Shown: positions 16,217 to 25,096, counted from the first letter of the stretch. The stretch: 64,000 bases of DNA from JAFARZ01 sp035651595 (GCA_035651595.1 DASRFJ010000059.1:5405-69404), one strand, 5' to 3'. Made by a program: numbers and translations. The notes: generated from the sequence alone by a model not told the origin.

Positions 16217-16671
16217 TCACCCGCGTGCTCGTGCTCAACGGCCCGAACCTCGGCAGGCTGGGCACGCGCGAGCCGTCTATTTACGGCACCGCGACCTACG
16301 ACGACCTGGTCGAGCTGTGCCGGGACACCGGCCGCAAGCTCGGCCTGCACGTCGAGGTGCGGCAGAGCGACAGCGAGGGCGAGCTGATCGGCTGGCTGCA
16401 CGAGGCGGCCGACGCGCGTACGCCGGTGGTGCTCAACGCGGGCGCGCTCACCCACTATTCGTACGCGCTGATGGACGCCGCGAAGATGCGCACCGCGCCG
16501 CTGGTCGAGGTGCACATTTCGAACATCGCCGCGCGGGCCGCCAGCGAACCGCACCGGGCCACCTCGGTGCTGACCGCGGTCGCGAACGGGATCATCGCGG
16601 GGTTCGGCTTCGTGTCCTACCAGCTCGCGCTCCAGGCGATCGCGGAGCTGGCGGCCGAGGACACAGCGTGA
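16213..16671 (+). CDS. aroQ: Type II 3-dehydroquinate dehydratase
   Basis: A 152-residue type II dehydroquinase, forming the dodecameric enzyme that makes 3-dehydroshikimate. Motifs are VLVLNGPNLGRLGTREPSIYG with the catalytic Arg and Tyr region (given in part), DSEGELIGWLHEA, NAGALTHYSYALMDA, and EVHISNIAARAASEPHR with the His of the active site. GTG start in a GTGA overlap with aroB. Confidence 0.95.
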   Translation: MITRVLVLNGPNLGRLGTREPSIYGTATYDDLVELCRDTGRKLGLHVEVRQSDSEGELIGWLHEAADARTPVVLNAGALTHYSYALMDAAKMRTAPLVEVHISNIAARAASEPHRATSVLTAVANGIIAGFGFVSYQLALQAIAELAAEDTA

Positions 16672-17177
16672 TCGTCCTGGTCGGCTTCATGGGAGCCGGC
16701 AAGACGACTGTCGGGCGGCTGCTCGCGGACCGGCTCGGGCTCCCGTTCCTGGACAGCGACCAGGTGATCGAGCAGCGGGCCGGGCGGTCGGTCAGGGACA
16801 TCTTCGCGACCGACGGCGAGCCGGCGTTCCGCGTGCTCGAGCACGAGGTGATCGCGGACCTGCTGGCCGGGCCCGAGGCCATTCTCGCGTTGGGCGGCGG
16901 TGCGGCCGAGCACCCGGCGACGCAGGTCGCGCTGAAGCAGGCCGACGTCGTCTATTTGCGGGTAGGGTACGCGCAGGCGATGCAGCGGGTGGCGGGCGAC
17001 GAGGAGCGGCCGCTGCTGCGCCGGCCGGACCTCGACCGGCTCTACGGGCGCAGGCTGGACGTCTACGGCTCGGTCGCGACGCTGACCGTCGCCACCGACG
17101 GGCGGCCCCCCGAGGCGATCGCCGGCGACGTCATCGCGCACCTCGGGCGCTTGGCGGGTCGGCCGCGGCGACGCTGA
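16668..17177 (+). CDS. Shikimate kinase (second copy)
   Basis: A 169-residue shikimate-kinase-family protein. Walker A is GFMGAGKTT; FLDSDQVIEQRAGRSVRDIF carries the substrate Asp; Arg lies in PAFRVLE; the classic triple-glycine loop is LALGGGAAE; the lid is DEERPLLRRP, and RRLDVYGSVATLTV fits the C-terminal motif. It looks catalytically complete and closer to canonical AroK than the first copy. A gluconokinase or other small-molecule kinase role is possible but the operon context favours shikimate. GTG start overlaps the aroQ stop. Confidence 0.85.
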   Translation: MIVLVGFMGAGKTTVGRLLADRLGLPFLDSDQVIEQRAGRSVRDIFATDGEPAFRVLEHEVIADLLAGPEAILALGGGAAEHPATQVALKQADVVYLRVGYAQAMQRVAGDEERPLLRRPDLDRLYGRRLDVYGSVATLTVATDGRPPEAIAGDVIAHLGRLAGRPRRR

Positions 17178-17223
17178 ACCCGTCCGCGCCGACCTAAGCG
17201 CCGCCCCGCGGCACCGCCGCTCC

Positions 17224-17247
17224 CGAATCCGGATATTTCCGGATTCG
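17224..17247 (+). terminator. Hairpin after the aro operon
   Basis: CGAATCCGGA and TCCGGATTCG form a perfect 10-bp stem with a 4-base loop, 47 bases after the aroK2 stop. No long T-run follows. It probably ends the aro transcript. The longer palindrome at 17271-17325 follows directly. Confidence 0.6.
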
Positions 17248-17270
17248 TTCCACCCGTAAGGACGTACGCC

Positions 17271-17325
17271 AATTATTGCGGACACTTACCCCCCCGATCT
17301 GGGAGGGTAAGTGTCCGCAATAATT
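17271..17325. repeat. Perfect 21-bp hairpin of the GCGGACACTTACC family
   Basis: Two perfectly complementary 21-base arms flank a 13-base loop. The arms share ATTATTGCGGACACTTACC with the copy at 40796-40848 and the half copy at 80-107. The outer ends are AT-rich, giving T-runs on both strands, so it can work as a bidirectional terminator. Its recurrence marks it as a repeat family. Confidence 0.85.
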
Positions 17326-17393
17326 TAGAACTCTTGTTCACGAGGCTGACTGACTACTGATGACGATGCTGTTCCGGAAGTAGATCGTCCTGA

Positions 17394-17951
17394 ATGGCCG
17401 GTACGGTGACCGGCATGGAAGAGATCATGAAGGAGCCCCCGGTGGCCGGGAGCGAGGTCGACACGCTCCTGGGCTCGCTGGAGCGCCAGCGCCGGTACAT
17501 CGCGTGGAAGTGCGGGAACCTGGACGCCGCCGGGCTGCGGGCGACGCTGGGGCCGTCGGCCATCACGCTGGGCGGTTTGCTCAAGCATCTGGCCCTGGTG
17601 GAGGCGGACTGGTTCATCTGGAAGCTGTGGGGCCGGGACCCGGGCAGTCCGTGGAACGCGGTGGACTGGGATGCCGACCGGGACTGGGAGTGGCACTCCG
17701 CCGCCGGCGATTCCCCCGAGGAACTGCACGCGCTCTGGTCGGACGCGGTGGCCAGGTCGCGAGCCGCCGTCGCGGAAGCCCTGGCTGACGGCGGCCTGGA
17801 CCGGCTGGCGGCGTTCACCTGGCCCGACGGCCGGACGCCGAGCCTGCGGCGGATGATCGTCGACATCATCGAGGAGTACGCCCGCCACATGGGCCACGCC
17901 GACCTTATCAGGGAATCGGTGGACGGCCTGACCGGCGAAGACCCTGAGTGA
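17394..17951 (+). CDS. DinB-family (DUF664-like) metalloprotein
   Basis: A 185-residue four-helix protein of the DinB/YfiT superfamily. The metal-binding histidines appear in LGGLLKHLALVEADWF and EEYARHMGHADLIRE, the usual H...HxxxH arrangement. Members include thiol-dependent S-transferases using bacillithiol or mycothiol, but many are uncharacterised. It stands alone after the aro operon. The start is uncertain: ATG at 17394, 17415 or 17427 are all in frame and none has a strong ribosome binding site. Confidence 0.8.
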   Translation: MAGTVTGMEEIMKEPPVAGSEVDTLLGSLERQRRYIAWKCGNLDAAGLRATLGPSAITLGGLLKHLALVEADWFIWKLWGRDPGSPWNAVDWDADRDWEWHSAAGDSPEELHALWSDAVARSRAAVAEALADGGLDRLAAFTWPDGRTPSLRRMIVDIIEEYARHMGHADLIRESVDGLTGEDPE

Positions 17952-18026
17952 CGGCCGCCTGTTCCGGAGCCTCGGCCGCAGACCATACTGGCCAGTAGGT
18001 AATTCCGGAGAAAGGCAGTTGATCGC

Positions 18027-19070
18027 GTGCGCATCGGGATGTCACTCAACTACGCGGGCGGTTTCGCGGAGACCGTGACCGAACTGGCCGACTACGAGAA
18101 GGCGGGCCTGGACATCGTGTTCGTGCCCGAGGTGTACACCTTCGACGCGGTCAGCCAGCTCGGTTACATCGCGGCGAAGACCGACCGGCTCCAGATCGCC
18201 TCGGGCATCCTCCAGATCTACTCGCGCACGCCGGCGCTGACCGCGATGACCGCGGCGGGACTGGACTACGTCTCCGGCGGCCGCTTCACGCTCGGCATCG
18301 GGGCATCCGGCCCGCAGGTCATCGAGGGCTGGCACGGGGTTCCCTACGACGCCCCGCTGGGGCGGACCAGGGAGCTGATCGAGATCTGCCGGATGGTCTG
18401 GCGTCGCGAGCGGCTCGAATATGCCGGGCGGCACTACCAGCTTCCGCTGCCGGCCGGTCAGGGAACGGGCCTCGGCAAGCCGCTCAAGCTGATCAACCAG
18501 CCGGTACGGGAGCGCATCCCGGTCATGCTCGCCGCCATCGGTCCCAAGAACGTGGCACTCGCCGCCGAGCTTGCCGAAGCCTGGGAGCCCGTCTTCTACC
18601 TGCCAGAGAAGGCCGCGGCGGTGTGGGGAGGCGCGGTCGCCGAGGGCATGGTCCGGCGCGATCCGGCGCTCGGCAAGCTCGACGTGGTGGCCAACGCCCC
18701 GCTGGCGATGGGCGACGACGTGGCCGGGCTGCGCGACTTCGCCCGGCCGTACTTCGCGCTGTACATCGGGGGGATGGGCGCCAAGGGCAAGAACTTCTAC
18801 AACGACCTGGCCCGTCGCTTCGGCTACGAGGCGGAGGCCGAGGCGATCCAGGACGCCTACCTGTCCGGCCGCAAGGAGGAAGCCGCCGCCCTCGTGCCCA
18901 CGGACCTGCTCGAGCAGACGTCGCTGATCGGCACCGAGGATTACGTCAGGGACCGCATCGCCGCCTACCGCGAAACGGGCGTCACCACGCTCAACGTCAT
19001 GCCGCTCGGCTCCACCCACGAGGCCCGCGTCCGCCTCATCGAACACGTCCGCGACCTAGCCAACCCGTGA
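18027..19070 (+). CDS. LLM-class F420-dependent oxidoreductase
   Basis: A 347-residue luciferase-like TIM-barrel oxidoreductase of the F420-dependent type. Features are MRIGMSLNYAGGFAETV at the start, GLDIVFVPEVYTFDAVSQLG, the LGIGASGPQVIEGWHGVPYD segment typical of this subfamily, and ERIPVMLAAIGPKNVALAAE. The GTG start at 18027 has GGAGAAAGG 11 bases upstream. It likely uses F420 rather than FMN, as is common in actinobacteria, but the substrate is unknown. It sits between the aro operon and pepQ, which are usually closer together. Confidence 0.85.
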   Translation: MRIGMSLNYAGGFAETVTELADYEKAGLDIVFVPEVYTFDAVSQLGYIAAKTDRLQIASGILQIYSRTPALTAMTAAGLDYVSGGRFTLGIGASGPQVIEGWHGVPYDAPLGRTRELIEICRMVWRRERLEYAGRHYQLPLPAGQGTGLGKPLKLINQPVRERIPVMLAAIGPKNVALAAELAEAWEPVFYLPEKAAAVWGGAVAEGMVRRDPALGKLDVVANAPLAMGDDVAGLRDFARPYFALYIGGMGAKGKNFYNDLARRFGYEAEAEAIQDAYLSGRKEEAAALVPTDLLEQTSLIGTEDYVRDRIAAYRETGVTTLNVMPLGSTHEARVRLIEHVRDLANP

Positions 19071-19139
19071 TCGTTTCCGTATCAAGGGCCACCGTCCCTC
19101 CTTCCGCCCTGTATTACCCGCGGGCCTTAACCTGGTTGC

Positions 19140-20216
19140 ATGCCTGACATTCACGCGGCGCGCCGCGGGCGGGCGCAGGAGATAATCGCTGAGGCCGGCG
19201 CCGATGCCGCTCTCATAACCTGCGGGCCGAACGTCCGTTACCTCACGGGCCTGGCATCCTCGAACGCCGCATTGCTGCTCCCGGCGAGCGGTGCTCCGGT
19301 CCTGGCCACCGACTCACGGTACGCGCTGAAGGCGCGGCAGGAGTGCCCTGACCTGGAGCTGATCGTCGAGCGGTTCATCGAACCGAGGCTGGCCACCGAG
19401 ATGAGCGCCCGTGGCTTGCGCACGGTGGCGTTCGAGGCGCACGAGATGACGGTGGAACGCCATGCTGAACTAGCAGCGAAAGCCGAAGGAGTCACCACAA
19501 TCCCGTTCGGCAGAAAAATAGAGAAGCTGCGCGAGGTCAAGGATCCCGCCGAGCTGGAGCTGCTGGCCACCGCCTGCCGGATCAGCGGCCAGGCCCTCGC
19601 CGACGTTTTCCCGCTGATTCGTCCCGGCCTGACCGAGCGCGGGCTCGCCGCCGTGCTGGACCGGACGATGATCGCGCTGGGTGCGGACGGGCCGGCCTTC
19701 GACACGATTGTGGCAAGCGGGCCGAACGGCGCGATCCCGCATCATTCGCCCACCGACCGGCCGCTGCGCCGCGGCGACCTGATCACCATGGACTTCGGCG
19801 CCAGGTACGGCGGTTACCACGCGGACATGACGCGCACGGTCGCGCTCGGCGAGCCGTCCGGCTGGCAGCGGGAGATCTACGAACTGGTCGCCGCCGCCCA
19901 GCGGGCGGGGATCGACGCGGCCAGGCCGGGCGCGGACGTCGGGGATGTGGACGCGGCGGCGAGGGACCTGATCAGGGACGCCGGACACGGCGAGCACTTC
20001 CAGCACGGACTGGGCCATGGCGTGGGCCTGGAGGTGCACGAGGCGCCGACCCTCGGGTACGGAAGAACGGGTAAGCTAGGCACTCGGGTTCCGGTCACCG
20101 TAGAACCAGGCGTCTACCTGCCAGGCAAGGGCGGGGTCCGGATCGAAGACGTTCTCGTCGTGGGGGACACGGTACGGCTTCTCACCACGACCACCAGAGA
20201 CCTGCTTGTCCTTTAG
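19140..20216 (+). CDS. pepQ: Xaa-Pro dipeptidase / aminopeptidase P family
   Basis: A 358-residue M24 metallopeptidase. The N-terminal creatinase-like domain covers about 1-130. The pita-bread domain has the dimetal ligands: Asp in TMDFGARYGGYHADMTRT (two Asp), His in HGLGHGVGLEVHE, Glu in VTVEPGVYLPG and Glu in GGVRIEDV. It cleaves N-terminal residues before proline. The gene order pepQ-efp-nusB is a standard actinobacterial block, and its partner EF-P also concerns proline-rich proteins. ATG at 19140 has no clear ribosome binding site. Confidence 0.92.
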   Translation: MPDIHAARRGRAQEIIAEAGADAALITCGPNVRYLTGLASSNAALLLPASGAPVLATDSRYALKARQECPDLELIVERFIEPRLATEMSARGLRTVAFEAHEMTVERHAELAAKAEGVTTIPFGRKIEKLREVKDPAELELLATACRISGQALADVFPLIRPGLTERGLAAVLDRTMIALGADGPAFDTIVASGPNGAIPHHSPTDRPLRRGDLITMDFGARYGGYHADMTRTVALGEPSGWQREIYELVAAAQRAGIDAARPGADVGDVDAAARDLIRDAGHGEHFQHGLGHGVGLEVHEAPTLGYGRTGKLGTRVPVTVEPGVYLPGKGGVRIEDVLVVGDTVRLLTTTTRDLLVL

Positions 20217-20232
20217 CTATGGAGATTTAGAC

Positions 20233-20790
20233 GTGGCCACCACGAACGACTTGAAGAACGGCATGACGCTGAACATCGAGGGTCAGCTCTGGAGTGTCGT
20301 GGAGTTCCAGCATGTCAAGCCGGGCAAGGGCCCCGCCTTCGTGCGCACCAAGCTGAAGAACGTGCTGTCCGGCAAGGTCGTGGACCGGACCTTCAACGCG
20401 GGCGTCAAGGTGGACGTGGCCAACGTCGACAGGCGCGACATGCAGTACCTGTACCGCGAGGGCCCGGACTTCGTGTTCATGGACATGACCGACTACGACC
20501 AGCCGCACATCCCCGCCTCGGTCGTCGGTGACGCCGCCAACTACCTGCTCGAGGAGCAGATGGTCACGGTCGCGTTCAACGACGGCGTGCCGCTGTACCT
20601 GGACATGCCGGCCGCGGTGGAGCTGACCATCAGCCAGACCGATCCGGGCCTGCAGGGCGATCGCTCCACGGGCGGCACCAAGCCGGCCACGCTGGAGACC
20701 GGTGCGCAGATCCAGGTGCCGCTGTTCATCTCCACCGGCGAGAAGATCAAGGTCGACACCAGGACCGGCACCTATCTCGGCCGCGCCTGA
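20233..20790 (+). CDS. efp: Elongation factor P
   Basis: A 185-residue EF-P, which relieves ribosome stalling at polyproline stretches. The N-terminal KOW-like domain carries the tip loop PGKGPA with Lys32; the two OB domains follow, ending in ISTGEKIKVDTRTGTYLGRA. Actinobacterial EF-Ps with a proline on each side of the tip (PGKGP) have been described as working without the usual lysine modification. I choose GTG at 20233 since GGAG lies 8 bases upstream and the family starts at ATTNDLKNGM; the upstream codons overlap pepQ. Confidence 0.95.
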   Translation: MATTNDLKNGMTLNIEGQLWSVVEFQHVKPGKGPAFVRTKLKNVLSGKVVDRTFNAGVKVDVANVDRRDMQYLYREGPDFVFMDMTDYDQPHIPASVVGDAANYLLEEQMVTVAFNDGVPLYLDMPAAVELTISQTDPGLQGDRSTGGTKPATLETGAQIQVPLFISTGEKIKVDTRTGTYLGRA

Positions 20791-20795
20791 GTTTC

Positions 20796-21275
20796 ATGGC
20801 TGCTCGTAGCAAGGCCCGCAAGCGGGCCCTCGACGTGCTGTACGCCGCCGAGGTCCGTGAGGTTTCCACCCTGGATCTGCTCGCCGAGCAGATGACCATC
20901 GATTCGCCGCCCGTGCCCGAGTACGCGGCCTCGCTTGTGCGTGGTGTCGTGTCGCATCGGGACCGGATCGACTCGCTGCTCGCTTCCTATGCGGAAGGCT
21001 GGACGCTGGACCGGATGCCCGCCGTGGACCGGAACATCCTGCGGATCGGCGTGTTCGAACTGCTCTGGGCGCCGGATGTCCCGGACGGTGTCGTGCTGAG
21101 CGAGGCCACCGAGCTGGCCACCGACCTGTCCACCGACGCGTCCCCCGCCTTCGTCAACGGCCTGCTGGCTCGCCTGGCCCAGCTCAAGCCCACCCTCCTG
21201 CACGACGAAGCGGACCCCCAGCCCCAGCCCGAGCCCCAGCCCCAGCCCGAAGACAACCTCCGCGAAGCCAACTAG
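20796..21275 (+). CDS. nusB: Transcription antitermination factor NusB
   Basis: A 159-residue NusB, which with NusE/S10 binds boxA RNA in rRNA antitermination. Visible are RSKARKRALDVLYAAEVR, RGVVSHRDRIDSLLASYAEGW, MPAVDRNILRIGVFELLW and TDASPAFVNGLLARLA. The C-terminus adds a PQPEPQPQPE tail that is not part of the fold. It starts 5 bases after efp and closes the pepQ-efp-nusB unit; a large palindrome lies about 95 bases downstream. Confidence 0.94.
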   Translation: MAARSKARKRALDVLYAAEVREVSTLDLLAEQMTIDSPPVPEYAASLVRGVVSHRDRIDSLLASYAEGWTLDRMPAVDRNILRIGVFELLWAPDVPDGVVLSEATELATDLSTDASPAFVNGLLARLAQLKPTLLHDEADPQPQPEPQPQPEDNLREAN

Positions 21276-21596
21276 CCCCGCGGGCCTGCCTGGCGGCGTG
21301 CGCGCAGCCTGTGCCTGGAGTGCAGTGTGCGACTACCGGGATGGGAGCGCAGCGGCAGTCCCGCGAGCAACGTGGAAGATTAGCCCTTTGTGGTGGATCG
21401 ACCCTCGTGACCAGGGGTCCCGTTACCACGAAGGGGAAATCCGCCACGTTAACCGACGCCGATCGAGCCGGCCGCTGACCCACGGGCGACTAGCAACCCG
21501 GGCAAGCCCCGGAATAAGCCCGCCTTCTCGCGCCTCTAGGGCCGCGCACACAGCTCCACTCACAACTGGAATCGGCGCGCGCTGTCGTCGCGGCGC
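21276..21596. other. Gene-free stretch between convergent genes
   Basis: No credible gene. It contains the 82-bp palindrome at 21369-21450, described separately. The rest is ordinary GC-rich spacer with no T-run terminator that I can see. Confidence 0.6.
21369..21450. repeat. 82-bp palindromic element, copy 1
   Basis: The element begins AACGTGGAAGATTAGCCC and ends with the near reverse complement GGGGAAATCCGCCACGTT. Each arm contains two GTGG-type submotifs about 19 bases apart, so the whole holds two direct plus two inverted copies. A second element of exactly the same length and design lies at 52687-52768. Both sit between convergent genes. Confidence 0.8.
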
Positions 21597-22244
21597 TTAG
21601 CCCTGGGAGAAGCGGACCTTGAGGCCGAAGCGGCGCAGTACCCGGACGAACCAGAGGGCGGAAAGCGCCGTGCCGGCCACGACGCCGCCGATCGTGACCG
21701 CGGTGGTGAGCAGCAGGAAGACCTTGGTGCTCTCCAGCGCCAGCATGATCGACATGCCGATCGTGGACAGCGCGAAGATGCCGGCCCAAAGCCAGGTGGC
21801 GCCCTGGAAGAACTTGTGCAGGCCGACGTGGTGCGACGGGTGCCTGAGCGCTACCACCTCGGCCGCCAGCTGGGCGACCAGCGGCTTGCGGGTGGGCGCG
21901 GTGCGCGCGAACAGCAGGCACAGGCCCAGGTTGGCGAGCGGGAACTGAAGCAGGAAGAACAGCACGCTGCCGGTGATGAGCACGACGGCGGTCTGCAACG
22001 TGAGCACGAGCGCCGAAATCGTGAGCAGGCCGGGGACGCCACCGGTGAAGACCTTGCGGCCGAGCACGGTCAGCCAGACGACCCCGGTTGCCGCGATCAT
22101 GCCCGCGCCGCGGCCGCCAGCCTGTTCGCCGAGCAGGTACCCCGCAACCGGCAGGCCGAGGGACTCGGCGAGGTTCCAGCTCGCGGTCAGCGTCAGCCGC
22201 CACGGGCGGGGCAGCTCCAGGTGCTCAGCCATGGCGAAGAGCAT
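21597..22244 (-). CDS. Integral membrane protein (VC0807/DUF3159-like layout)
   Basis: A 215-residue protein with about five to six hydrophobic helices, for example PVAGYLLGEQAGGRGAGMIA, LLTISALVLTLQTAVVLITG, VLFFLLQFPLANLGLCLLF, WAGIFALSTIGMSIMLAL and VFLLLTTAVTIGGVVAGTAL. The layout, with an ESLGLPVAGY helix and an amphipathic HVGLHKFF region, fits small VC0807-type membrane proteins of unknown function. I start at ATG 22244 because GAGGG lies about ten bases upstream; 22232 and 22349 are alternatives. It is divergent from the methyltransferase gene. Confidence 0.65.
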   Translation of the reverse strand: MLFAMAEHLELPRPWRLTLTASWNLAESLGLPVAGYLLGEQAGGRGAGMIAATGVVWLTVLGRKVFTGGVPGLLTISALVLTLQTAVVLITGSVLFFLLQFPLANLGLCLLFARTAPTRKPLVAQLAAEVVALRHPSHHVGLHKFFQGATWLWAGIFALSTIGMSIMLALESTKVFLLLTTAVTIGGVVAGTALSALWFVRVLRRFGLKVRFSQG

Positions 22245-22489
22245 ACGGCGGCAACCCTCGGTCCCGCTGGAAATGCCGGCAGGTGAGGCTATGAAGAACC
22301 TCGGAGTTCCGCATACTCCTAGAACGAACGGGTGGTTACAGAGGTTCACGGATTTGCAGCAATATGTGGCCGCCCGGGCGTGTCGTGCCCATGGCCTAGT
22401 CGTTCAGAATGTCGGTGGCCAGCACTACAGTGGGAGACGCTCCGGCGGCACGCAAGCGGCAGGTAAGCGGCAGGTAAGGGGAGGCTGGC

Positions 22490-23248
22490 GTGGTGGCAGA
22501 CCTCAGACGAGACGGCGGGCGCTCCTTGGCGCTGTGGGACGCCGTGCTCGGGGACGTCCTGCTCGGCGTCATCGCCGCCAGCGGCCGGCCGGTGCTGGAC
22601 ATCGTCGACGTGGGCGGCGGGACCGGCGGCCTGGCGGTGCCCCTGGCGACCCTCGGGCACAACGTGACCGTGGTCGACCCCAGTCCGGACGCGCTCGCCG
22701 CCGCGCAGCGCCGGGCCGCCGAGGTGAGCGTCGGCCTGACCGCCGTCCAGGGCGAGGCGGCCAGCGTCGACAGCCTGGCCGGGCACGCCGCGGCCGACCT
22801 GATCATCTGCCACAACGTGCTCGAGTACGTGGATTCGCCGGCCGAGGCGATGGCCGCCATCGCCAGGGTGCTGCGGCCGTCCGGCACGGTGAGCGTGCTC
22901 GCGGCCAACTCGGTGGCCGCGGTGCTGCACCGCGCCCTGGCGGGCCGGTTCACCGACGCCAGGCGGATGCTGCCCGGTGACGCGGACGCCGCCGTGAGCC
23001 AGGGTGCGCCCCGTCGGTTCACCCTGCCGGAGCTGACGGCACTCGTCGAGGGTGCCGGACTGCGCGCGGGGGAGGCGCACGGCCTGCGGATCTTCGGCGG
23101 GCTGGTGCCCGGTGCCCTGGTCGACGGCGACCCGGGCGCGGCGATGGGCCTGCTGGCGCTGGAGAGCGCGGCCGCGACCTACCCGCCGCTGCGCGACATC
23201 GCCGCCCAGTTGCACCTGCTCGGTCACCACCTGCTCGGTCCCCACTGA
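22490..23248 (+). CDS. SAM-dependent methyltransferase
   Basis: A 252-residue class I methyltransferase. Motif I is VDVGGGTGGLAVPLA at about 40-54, the ribose-binding acidic residue is in VTVVDPSPDALAAA, motif II/post I appears as QGEAASVDSL, and DLIICHNVLEYVDSP is the usual motif before the catalytic region. It lacks substrate-specific features I can name. The GTG start has AAGGGGAGG 6 bases upstream. It precedes the DNA polymerase IV gene by 4 bases, so the two are co-transcribed. Confidence 0.85.
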   Translation: MVADLRRDGGRSLALWDAVLGDVLLGVIAASGRPVLDIVDVGGGTGGLAVPLATLGHNVTVVDPSPDALAAAQRRAAEVSVGLTAVQGEAASVDSLAGHAAADLIICHNVLEYVDSPAEAMAAIARVLRPSGTVSVLAANSVAAVLHRALAGRFTDARRMLPGDADAAVSQGAPRRFTLPELTALVEGAGLRAGEAHGLRIFGGLVPGALVDGDPGAAMGLLALESAAATYPPLRDIAAQLHLLGHHLLGPH

Positions 23249-23252
23249 GCCC

Positions 23253-24539
23253 ATGGGCGGCGCTCCGGACGACACGGGCTGCCACGTCCTGCATGTCGAC
23301 ATGGATGCCTTCTACGCCAGCGTGGAGGTGCGCGATCGCCCGGAGCTGGCCGGGAAGCCGGTCGTGGTGGGGGGCGACGGCACCAGGGGCGTCGTGCTGT
23401 CCGCGACGTATCAGGCCCGCGCGTTCGGCGTCCGGTCGGCGATGCCGGTGATCAGGGCGCGGCGGTTGTGTCCTAAGGCGATCTTCGTCCCGCCCCGGCA
23501 CCGGGTGTACGGCGCGGTTTCCAAAGAGGTCATGGCGATCTTCCGGTCGTTCACTCCGGTGGTCGAGCCGCTGGCCCTGGACGAGGCATTCCTTGACGTG
23601 GCCGGCGCGGTACGGCTGCTCGGCTCGCCCGCCACCATCGGCGCCAGGATCCGGGCCGCGGTCGCCGAGCAGCAAGGGATAACGTGCTCGGTGGGGGTGG
23701 CGCCGACCAAGTTCGTCGCGAAGATCGCATCCGCCCGGTGCAAGCCGGACGGGATGCGGGTCGTTCCCGTCGATGGTGTCCTGGCGTTCCTCCACCCGCT
23801 GCCGGTGTCGGCGCTGTGGGGAGTGGGGGAGCGGACCGGAGAGGTCATGGCGAGGCTGGGCCTGCGCACCGTGGGAGACATCGCCAGAACGCCGCTCAGC
23901 GCCCTTCAGCGCGAGCTTGGCTCCGCGCACGGCACGCACCTGGCGGCGCTGGCGCTGGGCCGCGACGAGCGGCAGGTGACCCCGCACACGCCGGATAAGA
24001 GCATCGGCGCGGAGGAGACGTTCGACACCGACGTGGCCGACCCGGAGCGGATCAGGCGGGAATTGCTGAGGCTGTCCGGGCGCACCGCGGACGGCCTGCG
24101 GGCGGGCGGTCACGTCGCCAGGACCATCTCCGTCAAGCTCCGCCTGGCGAACTTCAAGACGATGACACGGTCGCGCACTCTGGCCCACCCGACCGACGTC
24201 TCCCGTGAGATATACGCCACAGCGTGCGCGCTGTACGCGGCCTCCGGGCTGGAGCCGGGCGCCAGGCTGCGCCTGGTCGGGGTACGCGCTTCTGGGCTCA
24301 TCCCGGTCGCCAGGGCGACCGCGCAGCCCACCCTGGACGAGCGGCCGAGCGGCTGGCGGGAGGCCGATCGGGCGGTCGATCTCATCGTCCGGCGGTTCGG
24401 CGCGAACGCGGTTCGGCCGGCCGCTCTTGTCGATGACCAGTCTGGGGCCAACCGGCCCGGATCGGATAAACCCACAGTGACATACTCGATACCGGATGAG
24501 ACGAAGACCGGGCAAGATGAGAGACTTTCCGGCGCATAG
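23253..24539 (+). CDS. dinB: DNA polymerase IV (Y-family)
   Basis: A 428-residue Y-family translesion polymerase. Catalytic residues are seen in HVDMDAFYASVEV (first Asp) and PLALDEAFLDVAGA (Asp-Glu pair). The fingers have GVVLSATYQARAFGVRSAMP; the helix-hairpin-helix thumb is PVSALWGVGERTGEVMARLG; the little finger starts about 250 with SIGAEETFDTD. The C-terminus has no obvious beta-clamp motif that I can point to with certainty. It starts 4 bases after the methyltransferase stop. Confidence 0.93.
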   Translation: MGGAPDDTGCHVLHVDMDAFYASVEVRDRPELAGKPVVVGGDGTRGVVLSATYQARAFGVRSAMPVIRARRLCPKAIFVPPRHRVYGAVSKEVMAIFRSFTPVVEPLALDEAFLDVAGAVRLLGSPATIGARIRAAVAEQQGITCSVGVAPTKFVAKIASARCKPDGMRVVPVDGVLAFLHPLPVSALWGVGERTGEVMARLGLRTVGDIARTPLSALQRELGSAHGTHLAALALGRDERQVTPHTPDKSIGAEETFDTDVADPERIRRELLRLSGRTADGLRAGGHVARTISVKLRLANFKTMTRSRTLAHPTDVSREIYATACALYAASGLEPGARLRLVGVRASGLIPVARATAQPTLDERPSGWREADRAVDLIVRRFGANAVRPAALVDDQSGANRPGSDKPTVTYSIPDETKTGQDERLSGA

Positions 24540-24653
24540 CGGGGTGCACCCTTGGAGGCACGTGTCAACGCTCGTATTCTGGAAAATGAACCGGGTATGT
24601 GAGGTGAAAGGTCACCGCACACGTGCCTGTCGAAGGGTGTTAGGGGAGGCGTC

Positions 24654-25073
24654 GTGCCGCTCTCTGAGCATGAGCAGCGCCAGCTCGAGCAGATCGAGCA
24701 GGCTCTGTACAGGGAGGATCCGAAGTTCGGGCGTCTCGTGCGCTCCAGCGATCCGCGTGTGCACTATAAGCGCAAGCTAGTGCAGGCACTGGTCGGGGTG
24801 CTGATCGGCGCCGGGCTGGTAGCGGGCGGCGTGGTGACCCACCATGTCTATCTGGAGGCGGCCGGGGCAGCTGTGCTTGTGCTGTCGCTGCTATGGGCGG
24901 TCGTCAACTGGCGGCAGCACGTGGCGCGGACGCGCAAGGCCCGTTCCCGTGCCAAGAAGGGCAGGCCGGAGCGCCGTCGCCCGCCCGCCGGAGGCCGGTC
25001 GAGCCGTTCGAGCCTGATGGAGCGGCTCGAGGAGCGGTGGCGCCGTCGCCAGGAGGGCGACCGCCAGATGTAA
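24654..25073 (+). CDS. DUF3040 small membrane protein
   Basis: A 139-residue protein of the actinobacterial DUF3040 family. The conserved N-terminus MPLSEHEQRQLEQIEQALYR (Leu-Ser-Glu-His-Glu) is followed by DPKFG. Two adjacent hydrophobic helices span about 43-87, and the tail is strongly basic (RKARSRAKKGRPERRRP). Function is unknown; it is commonly found beside the division gene cluster, as here. GTG start with AGGGGAGG 5 bases upstream. Confidence 0.88.
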   Translation: MPLSEHEQRQLEQIEQALYREDPKFGRLVRSSDPRVHYKRKLVQALVGVLIGAGLVAGGVVTHHVYLEAAGAAVLVLSLLWAVVNWRQHVARTRKARSRAKKGRPERRRPPAGGRSSRSSLMERLEERWRRRQEGDRQM

Positions 25074-25096
25074 CGCCCGGGCCCTGGATTTCACAA

